From Torreya grandis (taxonomy: Eukaryota; Streptophyta; Pinopsida; Cupressales; Taxaceae): 64,000 bases of DNA. A program made the translations under genes and the position numbers. Location: NCBI GenBank assembly GCA_037957365.1, contig JARHVA010000158.1, positions 1-64,000 of the forward strand, in the 5' to 3' direction. The notes beneath the pieces are model-generated. The model saw only the letters and a program-made list of their open reading frames with translations. It had not been told where the DNA came from and did not search any database. Of this stretch, positions 36,531-46,123 are shown piece after piece; the stretch's first letter is position 1; every line of letters begins with the position of its first letter.

Positions 36531-37122
36531 TTCAAACAAACCTAAAACCCTAGCTACACTTAAGGTTTTTCCTTCTTATCTTGTGAAAAATTTTAATTTT
36601 CAAAATTATAATTTTTATACATTTATCATATTCAAAACTATTTTTAGAATTTAAAATTATTACATAATTTTCCAAAATTTTAAAACCCTAGTCCAAAATC
36701 CCAGATTTCAAAACTAGGTCATCAAACAAGAAGCCTTTCCTCCTTGCCAATTTTAGAAAACCATTTTGGATTTTTTACAAATCAATTACCTTGTCAAAAA
36801 TTATTTAAAAAATAGAAATTTCTTGTTCAAAATTTTAATTTCCAAAATTCTAATTTTTTTTTAATAAATTTATGTGCATTTATCTTATTTCAAATAATTT
36901 TTAGAATTTAAAGTTTTTGGATAAATTGAAAAAATTCTAAAACCCTAGATTTCCAAACTAGGTCCTCAAACCTCAAATTTCCCTTACAATTTTTAGAAAA
37001 ATAATTTGAAATTATTGCAAATTATTTAGGTTATCAAATATAATTATCAAAATTCAATGTTAGTAGTTCTTTGTGCATTTATTTACTTTATAATAATTTT
37101 TAAAATTCTCTTTGGTGATAAA
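36531..37122 (+). other. Element C leader, untranslated
   Basis: About 590 bases between the primer site and the first gag ATG. They carry repeated 'aaaaccctag' and 'aaattttaa' motifs, with 'ccctagatttccaaactaggtc' occurring in two versions (about 36690 and 36945). No open frame of note. Confidence 0.5.
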
Positions 37123-39440
37123 ATGGCCACAAAGGCAATTCCTCCTCATCCCATAGATCAATTTCTAAAATTTTCTTACAATTATAACAATGATTGGACA
37201 AATTTGTACATTAGCTAAAACTATAGAAAATGATTTCATTTATAGTGAAGATAATGACTATTATTGTAATGAAGGATTTGATGATGTACATAATGATGAG
37301 GGTGAATCAAAAATAGATGAATCTTTTTCTATTAAACCCATCTCTTTTATTCCTTTTAATGAAAATCATTTTGATAAATGGGAAAGATACTTCTCACCTC
37401 ATTCTCCTAGGCGTAATGCACCAAATGCACAAATTAGTCGTGCACTTCCGAGTGAACCTCTTATTGGTGATGATTTACTTCAATATGAACCTAATATTTC
37501 TCTCTCCCTTTTGCTACTGCTATGTTCAAAATACAATAATATAAATTCATTAGAATCAAATTACCAAAGCATAGTTCAAATGATGCATTATGTGTTCATA
37601 ACTGTACTCTGTCCAAAGAATGTTAAAATGATAACTCTTCTACTCTTCATTCTCATGTTGAAAATGAATAAAATGCACATACTCCATCCATAGATAGCAT
37701 AGATACACATTATACTCCAAATGCTAAAGATAACTTATGACATATTAGAAAGAAATTAACTTTCTATTACACCTCTCCCTAGCATTGATGGAAGTGATAA
37801 TGAATATGATAGTGAACATGCAAATGAATATGAGAATGAAAGTGAATATGAAAATGATGCCAAAAATTCTACTATTTCAAATGAATAAAAATGTAGAATG
37901 TGACAATGCATGGAATAATTATGACTACTATGCATATAATGAAGAAGAAAATGCATCTCATACTTCTAACCCTTCTCTCACTCCTCTCAAATCTCATGTA
38001 TGTCAAAATGTTGCTTCTAATTATATGAATGGATTTATATCTAATAATGCACATGTTAATTTTAATATCACATATTCTAATAAATTAGAATGTGATTCAC
38101 TAAAACATAAAGATACCAATGAATCTCCCAAACCACCCCTCACTATAGTAGAACCCATCTCTCACTCCTCACCTAAAGAAAATGTTAGCCCACATCCCTC
38201 TGATAAGGTCCAAGATACCATTACTCCTATGGTTCAAGTGAGCACACCCCCTCTTTATGATCCACTTGGTAAATATAGCATTCACATGGTTAAAATTAAT
38301 AATCAAAATCAATGATTAAATGAACCACTTTAAGATATTAATGTACCATCTTAGGAGATCATCTCTTTGATGCATGTAGTTGGTGAACTAAAACACCAAG
38401 TACATCTCCTTACCTTGGAAAATAAAGCTTATAAATCTTGGATGGATGCCAATGATCTACATGTTAACCCTGTTCCAAAGACATTATTAAAATTTGCATT
38501 GCCTAAGCATTTCCAGACACCATCATTACCTCACTTTGATGGAAATGGAGATCCATTCACACATCTTTAGGCATTTATAAAGGATTTGCTACCTCATGCA
38601 AGTCCTTTAATTCTACTCAAGTTGTTTCAGTAGACATTAGTGGGGGAAGCACAAAATTGGTTCTTTCATCTACTTCCTATCACTTTATTACACACATATG
38701 ATGAATTAAAGGAGGCATTTATTAGAAACTACATTGTCAACATGGGCCTTTGTGTTACATATGAAAAATTTGCCATACTACATCAGAATTCTTTAGATCT
38801 AGTTAGTGAGTATATCTTGAGATTCAAGGCTCATTTGTTAAGATTGATATATAGACCAGTAGATCTAGAGATTCACCATATATTTATCAAGGGCCTTCAC
38901 CAACCTCTCCTCTAGCATCTACTATATCAGATAGAGCCTTGTTTTAGACATTTATGTTACACAATTATAGATTTAGAAAAGAAATTGGAATTAATTAAGG
39001 CTAATTCAGTTGATCGGATCACTCTAGACTTCACAGTAGCATCTTTAGATATAGCTCCTACAACTTAGCATCTACCATGTCCTAGACAAGATAGGAGACC
39101 ATAACTAGAAAATCAACTAATCAAGAAAAAAGAGCAAGTTTTTAGAACACAACCTATAGTATGCACTATAGAGAACAATAGTAAAGCACCACCATAGTTT
39201 GATTTAGAATGGGATAACCCATCTATCATATTATCAACACTACTAGATAGGAGGTTAATCACATTACCTTTTATTCACTGATGAGATATACATCTCTTAC
39301 ATAGACAACCACGTCATCCCTATTTAAATTATCATCATATCCATGGACATAATGATGATAATTGTTATGGACTCAAGGATTACATTAATAGATGCATTGA
39401 TCAAGGCATTATTGCATTCAATATGGGGCACAGAGATATC
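37123..39440 (+). pseudogene. Element C gag remnant
   Basis: The likely start is the ATG at 37123 (MATKAIPPHPIDQFLKFSYN). The frame shifts near 37190 and continues as a long acidic N-terminal part (37190-37693, 37785-38315). The central gag domain is at 38480-38960: LPHFDGNGDPFTHL, then VGEAQNWFFHLLP, then YDELKEAFIRNYIVN and a SEYILRFKAHLLRL end, the classical retrotransposon gag pattern. A knuckle of the form YHHIHGHNDDNCYGLKDYIN follows (39330-39390), its first Cys replaced by Asn. Several stops and at least two frameshifts inactivate it. Gag would package the element's RNA. No protease or RT follows. Confidence 0.82.
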
Positions 39441-39687
39441 CTCCATTATAGAACCCTAGACCTCATTCCTCCATGACTGAGTCATCCCAAGACATTCCTT
39501 TACACCAATCATTGGTCACTCATCATAATCATAATGTAGGTTTTAGGATATAATCTCATAGGAGATCTATTCCAACTATTCAAAAAATTTGGAAACTAGT
39601 ATAGCAAAAAAACCCACATATAACATTGTAGTCCATGGTATACATAGTGTAGTTCCATATGCATATCTATTAAAGTCATAGGTACCA

Positions 39688-39883
39688 TAGTAAAGTACTA
39701 TTTTAGAGATATATTCATTATAGTTGAGTTTTTAGGGTCTTATCTCATGTAGCAATCCATTATGATTAAGATTAGTTGAACCCACATTACAGAGTACTAT
39801 TCCAGAGAAATATTCATTACAGTCAAGTTTTCAGGGTCCTATCTCATGTAACAACCCATTAGATTTAATATTAAATGAGCCCC
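39688..39883 (+). repeat. Two-copy tandem repeat, about 98 bp, element C
   Basis: Copies start 'agtactattttagagatatat' (39692) and 'agtactattccagagaaatat' (39796) and share 'agggtcttatctcatgtagcaa'-type sequence. They lie downstream of gag. Confidence 0.72.
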
Positions 39884-40661
39884 CAAAATATATTTTAGCT
39901 CCATTTCAACATATTTCACATTCATATACATCATAATAGAGTCCATAGGGTATTTGGTTATAGACAAATGAGCCTTCTTCATAGTGGATAGTATCAACTA
40001 CAGAGCACATTCCTACATAGTATGAGCAATATGGGCACTTGTTCACTTGGCCAATAAGGTTTAGATATTGATATAACATAGTGCGATACAACATATTTTC
40101 ATTTTAGCATCACTTGATAGCTTCACTTAATAGGGAAACAATGGAGCCAAGGGTCAAGCTACCTTTTGTATTCTTAAGCCACTCTCAAGGAAGTAATATG
40201 CACATCATGCTATATTATATCCCCACCTACTAATAACTAACATTCCTAATTATAGATAATCATCCCTAACCAAAAGTAGACTATCCAATCCAAATCTTAC
40301 CAACTCCAACTTATCCAAACACTTTCCCACTCAAACCAAATCAAACATATCCAAATCTTACTTTACCAATCCCAAAAACCAACTCAAATTTATCTAAATA
40401 AATTACCAATTACCAAAACAAACAAATTTTTGCCTATATACACTTACAATTCAAAATCAATAATCTTAGCATCATAATTATCAAAACATTGCATCTAGAC
40501 ATATAAAAATATCAAATCACATATCCCAAGTACCATTTACCAAGCACATGCAAATTCAAAATCAATATTAGATCAAGCATTTCTAAAGATAACCACTTAT
40601 AATCCATATACCAATATATTCCAAAATCCATAGCACAAATATAAATGAGTTCAAAATCAAA

Positions 40662-40663
<2 letters not shown>

Positions 40664-40715
<52 letters not shown>
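40664..40715. repeat. (TA)n microsatellite
   Basis: About 26 TA dinucleotides directly left of the palindrome. Confidence 0.95.
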
Positions 40716-40717
<2 letters not shown>

Positions 40718-40842
40718 TCATTAAGTGCAAGATAGGATTATGAGACTAGCATGAGAGGAGAAAGTGAAATTGAGAGCAAAGTCATGACCCCTATTCTTGA
40801 TTGATTATACTTTGACATGATGTATATGTTTTCAAAACTTCA

Positions 40843-40902
<60 letters not shown>

Positions 40903-41029
40903 TGAAGTTTTGAAAACATATACATCATGTCAAAGTATAATCAATCAAGAATAGGGGTCATGCCTTTGCTCTCAATTTCACTTTCTCCTCTCATGCTAGT
41001 CTCATAATCCTATCTTTCACTTAATGATC
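40716..41029. repeat. 314-bp near-perfect palindrome with (AT)n centre
   Basis: The left arm 40716-40844 and right arm 40901-41029 are reverse complements over 129 bases with only two visible mismatches (40728 and 40787 against their partners) and no length difference. They surround 56 bases of (AT)n. On DNA or RNA it would fold into one very long hairpin. It lies between gag and the antisense PMD gene, about 100 bases beyond that gene's stop codon. Confidence 0.93.
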
Positions 41030-41132
41030 CTATACCTCCTTGAGCTCTTGAATGCCTCTTATACCAATTATTTCACTCTAATAAATGACCATATGCCTCA
41101 TGCAAGTCTACATATCACTATTTAATATCCAT

Positions 41133-41449
41133 TTAATCATCCACAATATTTGAACTCACTAATCCATAATCAAGAGGAGGCATCATATGCTTATCTTGCT
41201 CATCCCTCAGCTCATTTTTCTCTCCCACTACCTTAACATATGTAGCTATAGCTATAGTAGCCTGATCAAATAAATGACCATACACACTAGCCATAACAAT
41301 CACTTTCTCTATCAAACCCTCCTCCTCAACATCATCAAGAACATTATGTGTAAGCTCACACAGTGTAGACTCAATGATAGCCTCCTAGAACATATCATCC
41401 CCACCACTAACCCTAGAAAGTGCCTCACCATGTAAACCTCCCACTCCAC
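41133..41449 (-). pseudogene. Antisense PMD gene in element C, exon 2
   Basis: It follows a 99-bp putative intron (41450-41548; the minus strand has GTAATC at the donor and TGTGTAG at the acceptor). Exon 1 ends with G after ...ATGGGA and exon 2 begins GT GGA GTG, so splicing keeps the frame. The 106 codons hold a Gly-rich start (GGVGGLHGEAL), then an acidic and helical part (THNVLDDVEEEGLIEKV; YVKVVGEKNELRDEQDKH), ending at a stop at 41133-41135. Only one internal stop occurs, a TAG where CAG (Gln) would fit. The role of this tail is unknown. Confidence 0.66.
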
Positions 41450-41548
41450 CTACACATATAATAAAACCAACACTACATTAAATATTTACTTTCAAAATAC
41501 AAACTCAAACATAAATGTAGAAGTAATTCAAATACAATTATTGATTAC

Positions 41549-42780
41549 CTCCCATCATTTGGATCAGCTCAAGATCCTCATACATAGGAACATCCACTCT
41601 ATTCACATGATACAATAGAGTACATTTCTCCCTAGTCCACCATACATTATATACCTCAATGCATACCACATCATCCACATTAGGAACATCTATAATAGCA
41701 TATTGTGCATCCATACGTAAAGGTGTCAACTTAGCCTCAGTAGGTCTCATATGAATTGCTACTCTTGTTGGTGCCCATGCACTCCTCAATCATGACCATG
41801 CTATAGGAGGAACATCTTGTCAAACTCCAAACTACCTCATCATGCACTCATACTGAAAGTTCTCATAAAACCCAAGCCAATGATCATGTAACCAATAGTT
41901 AACCCTAATATATCGTAGCTACTCTCTATCCTCAAGCCATCTTGAGAATCTTCTATATGGCCTCCATATGATATCATGGGCCACCAACCTATCTAGCACC
42001 CTCCTATAGTGATCTATCCCATGAGATTTTATAGCCAAATCACATTTCCATCACTCACAAAATGGATGTGGATATGCCTAGCTCACCCTCGATAACCAAA
42101 TAGGTCACACAACTATTATGTGCTCATATGCCCAATAATGTAATAATGTGGTCACACTCACACCACTATTAAATGCCTCTTGATTAAATATATAAAAATC
42201 CTTATCCAAGTGGGAAATCATAGTCCTACCCAATGAGAACACTATACCATACATTTCAATACTATGAACCACCCTATGCATCCTATAGGTAATAGACACT
42301 CCACTACCATCCACTACAATAAACGAGGCCAACAACATAGCTAACCATTTCCACAAGCATGGAATACTCAATTTCAAAATCACTACCAAAATCACATCAC
42401 TATCACTATCTCAATTATGTATTCTTGTAGGCACCTTAGCAAAGTATCTAGATGTTCGATCAATGGAATCTTCACCCATATCATCTTGTAATGTCACACA
42501 TCACCCACTAATTGTTAAATTCAAATTTTGGTTACATCCTCCAAAGTAATAGTAATCTCTCTATTAGGAAGCTATAATGTAAAAATATTAGCATTTCACC
42601 TCTCACATAAGGTGATAATCAAATACCTATCCCACTATACAGTACCTAGGTCACATAATGACCCAATCTAACTCTATACATCACAAAACACTCATCAGTT
42701 GATAATGGCAACATCCTTAGTATCTCCATAACCTAGCCTCTATAAATATCTTTCATCCACACCTCACCCTACAAAACACA
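41549..42780 (-). pseudogene. Antisense PMD gene in element C, exon 1 (plant mobile domain)
   Basis: Read on the minus strand: ITLCERWNANIFTL and LPNREITITLEDV (about 42630-42545), equivalent to the family's ERWRPETxTF and GExTITLxDV. Then LWKWLAMLLASFI, SLGRTMISHLDKDFYIF and TLLHYWAYEHIIVV (42350-42105). Then HYRRVLDRLVAHDIIWRPY (about 42020-41965), the family's hallmark YRxxLDxL..VxWxPY. Then a C-terminal part with AWAPTRVAIHMRP. From 42395 to 41549 the frame never shifts and is broken only by single stops. Exon 1 may begin after an acceptor-like 'ttttgtag' at about 42780. PMD proteins are plant-specific, nuclear where studied, and often found inside transposons. Confidence 0.8.
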
Positions 42781-43744
42781 CCAAAAATCAAAAAATACAT
42801 TAGGTAACCATGCCAAGTAAATAGCCAAAATATACAATAGAAAATAGCAAATCAAAAACTCTAAAAGTCATCAATAACAGACATTAGCACTACAAAAGGA
42901 CACTAGCACTAGATAAAAACACCAAAACCTAGAAAAAAGCATTAAATCTTGGATAATAGTGTTGCCTCTAGGATAAGAGCACTGGAACTTGTCAAGCATC
43001 TTTTAAACCACTCAAAATAGCTTGAAAATGACTAAAATAGGCTTCTAAATAGGCAAAAATCAAATGACCAACTTACTCACCAATTTAATCTCCCTGTCAA
43101 CCTCAATCTCGACTGCCAACTACTCAAAATGTGTCATAAAAGATGCTCATCTCCTTGGTATCTTGAACTCCAAATCTCAAATATCTCAAACTTGTCACTG
43201 CACAAATCAAATCAAAAGCAATCCAAATTCCTATATTAACCAACTATTCTATTCAAAACCAAAACACTATTTTTCTCATAACTAGAGCACGATAGCTGCA
43301 TTTTATAAACCATTTTGATCCTCATAATTGTAATGATGACACCTTAAACATCACACAATCTCTACTCTTTCACTAAGTCATCTGCCTAGTATGGAATTCA
43401 CACACCTTTATAATACCCAAGCATATAAATTAGTTCCCACCAATCAATACTTATTCAAAACATCCAAGCAACCCAACCTATACAAAAAATCAATTAAAGA
43501 CACCTTTCACTCCTAACAATTCAATTTCACCAATTAAAAACTAGACTCTCAATAAATTCAATATATACCAACCCAATTGTTATACATTATACCACTAGTC
43601 ATCACTTTTGGCTCAACCTCCTCTACCACAGATCTCATCCCTCTACTCAAAAGGGGGCCATCATTCCTACTATTCCTACTCCTGCACTTATCTAACACAT
43701 CCATCCACTCTCATAAATGGATACACCATGGTTCTCACACCTAT
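42781..43744. other. Element C, region upstream of the antisense PMD gene
   Basis: No domain recognised on either strand. Open frames at 43064-43285 and 43577-43798 (plus) have no known motif. If the PMD gene had its own promoter or first exon it would lie here; nothing diagnostic is visible. Confidence 0.35.
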
Positions 43745-43995
43745 AGTAGTCAAACTATTAGATATACCTTAGATCAGTCAAAACATATAGTGATTTAGAC
43801 TACATGGGTCATTTAGCATAGTTTTTACACCTCCAATATTTAGATTATCAACATTACTCATCTCAAATTGGTAGAGATTATATAGTGGTGCATATCACAT
43901 TAGGTCACTTAAAATTACTCAACTCAGATTGGTCAAGATTATACAGTGATTTAGATTACATTTGGTCACTCAGCATTACTCAAGACATTCATAGG
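43745..43995 (+). repeat. Tandem repeat, about 80 bp, roughly 3 copies, element C
   Basis: Units contain 'gattggtcaagattatacag' or a variant followed by 'tgatttagattacatttggtcactcagcattactca' (near 43770, 43868 and 43931). Confidence 0.68.
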
Positions 43996-44503
43996 GATAC
44001 ACCTTTGATTGACAAATATACAGACTATCCAAATACTAGATTTGGGGGCATGTACATTATTACATGCTTCAAACATATAGCATGACATATTTATAGACCA
44101 AACAATAGATTATAGGCATAGTGTAGGGCACATTTTTTTGATCTCCAGTTTTGCACATGGGACATGACATGATAGATCATATCACATGTGGTTATATAAA
44201 TTTTTATATTATCCAGACACATCACTCACATACCAAATTTGGGGGCATGACATAAGTATTCATGTCCTTCATTTTTTAGGATTATATGGATTAGGATGGT
44301 AGGACATACCATTTTCTTCTCACACATTTACTAGCATTTTTTATTTACACCTAGGTATTACTCAAGTTATCACCAAGTTGGACCGCATGATCATTTAAAA
44401 TGATTGGTTCATGGTATTACTTAGACTCAAACCTAAGAGTTTATATAGGATAAAAGATAGGTATTGATTTTTTACCTTTGAGCACTTCTCAAATATAGTT
44501 CAA

Positions 44504-44690
44504 ATTATTTAGATTAAGCATAAGGGGCATCTACTATAGGGATTCCTTCTTTCTACAAGTAGTATTCAGATTAAATATAGGGGGCATCTATTATAGGGAT
44601 TCCTTATTTCTCTAGGCATTATTTAGATTCAGTATAGGGGGCATATATTATAGGGATTCCTTGTTGCTCCTAGCATTATTTCAAGTTCTT
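44504..44690 (+). repeat. 57-bp tandem repeat, 3 copies, just before the polypurine tract of C
   Basis: Each unit holds 'attatttagatt' and then 'ggggcatctattatagggat' plus 'tcctt' (44504, 44562, 44619; partial fourth at 44676). The position between coding and polypurine tract matches the hypervariable 3' UTR arrays of Tat-related plant elements. Confidence 0.82.
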
Positions 44691-44817
44691 CATCCACTTC
44701 CCTAGCCAAGATTTTAGACCCTTTCTTCTGCACACTTATCTTCACTTAGGTAAGTTCAGGTAAGCATCTTCTTTCTTTCTTTTACTCTAGTACTTCATTT
44801 CGTTACATCACTAGATT

Positions 44818-44830
44818 AAAAGGGGGAAAA
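44818..44830 (+). other. Element C polypurine tract
   Basis: AAAAGGGGGAAAA immediately before the 3' LTR. Confidence 0.85.
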
Positions 44831-46118
44831 TATATACAACCTAAATTGATTAAGTGAGCACACATATTATGTATTTTCATAGTCCTTTCATAGGAGACTC
44901 TAACTAGAGAATATGAACTTTTATTCACATTTATCCATGTCCTCTCATTTGACTTTTTTTGGTATTTTTAGATTCCCTAGACATATTTATGCTTATTCTT
45001 AAACATCCATAACATTCCAGACTAAACCCTTTCAGGCCTAAGAACATATTTTAGGTCTAGACCCATCCCATAGGTCCCACATCCCTTAGATAATAGTGCC
45101 CAAATAAGACTAAAGTACTGAAAACCTAGGGTGTCTAGTTTTTGGCATTGTTATCTAAGCCCAATCTAGCCCCAAAAATTAGTTTCTTCTATAGGATGAG
45201 TCTTACCCCTTTTATTTGCTTCATGTATAAGTTTCCAAATGTTGACCAAATGAAATAAAATATCCCAAATTCAAAATAAAAAGTCTCATATATAAATGAG
45301 TATAGAATGAATTTTATATCTAGCACTTGCTATTTTAACACATTGAACATAATAAAATCAATCAATAGTATAGCTCAGCTTCTCTACATCACACATAGAT
45401 TTTCATGTTTGATCAAGGAAGGGCCTAGGAGAAATTAATTATTGCATCAATTGTGTGTATTGATTATACATGTTCCCTAAGGGATAACTACATCAGATCT
45501 AAGACCCTATCTTGACAGTTAATGTGGGTAGTAATTAGAATAATAGGGGTTCTTAATTATGTGATCATTCTTCCCACAACCCAATTTTCCCATTTTTTGA
45601 TTTGATTTTATTTGTTTTTTCTATGTATGTAGGTTAATACATGTAATAAAAATATAATCTGACATACAATGAACTCCACATAGTCCTAAGATTCAATATT
45701 TCACTGACTAAGTGTCACAGACCTATTGAGCAAAACCCAAAAAAGTCAAACCACTAGGAAAATAATGTTGAAAGTGGAAAACAGCTCCAAAAGTGGAAAA
45801 TAGTGCCAAAACATGGAGTATAGCACCAATTAGTAGGTTTTCCTCAATTTTACCCTCATATCCAATCTATAAATAGAGTTTTGGGTCCTATTCATGACAA
45901 TTTACCATCTTTGCACAGTAATTTCTAGACTCTACATCATCTGTTTTAGCCCAAAATAAGATAAGTTAATATTTCTTTGTCTTCTCTTTCCTATGTAAAT
46001 TAAGTTGATAAAATTGGAAAAAAATTGTATCTCACTATAAAAAACCAAAATTCTTTCCCTATTCTAGACCTTTATTTGCTTAAGAATTAAACCCCTAATT
46101 CCTAAAAAGAATAAAACA
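44831..46118 (+). repeat. Element C 3' LTR
   Basis: It matches 35230-36511 from TATATACAACC (TG decayed to TA) to AATAAAACA. Many scattered substitutions between the two show an old insertion. Confidence 0.92.
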
Positions 46119-46123
46119 CAAGG
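46119..46123. other. Target-site duplication, right of element C
   Basis: CAAGG, identical to 35225-35229. Confidence 0.92.

Larger units (their letters stand above)
35230..46118 (+). mobile_element. Element C: complete 10.9-kb LTR retrotransposon carrying an antisense PMD gene
   Basis: It has LTRs at 35230-36511 and 44831-46118, a primer site right after the first, the polypurine tract AAAAGGGGGAAAA right before the second, and 5-bp target duplications CAAGG. It sits inside copy A of the 5.6-kb repeat, and copy B shows the uninterrupted site (near 53207-53230). The internal 8.3 kb holds gag (37123-39440), several tandem repeats, a large palindrome (40716-41029) and, on the opposite strand, a two-exon plant-mobile-domain gene (42780-41133). 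No RT or integrase was found, so movement must have depended on another element. It belongs to the same family as D and K. Confidence 0.92.

Noticed and set aside
40512..40730. 72-codon minus open frame with a long YIYIYI run
   Set aside because: It is a translation of the (TA)n microsatellite and its flanks; no coding evidence.
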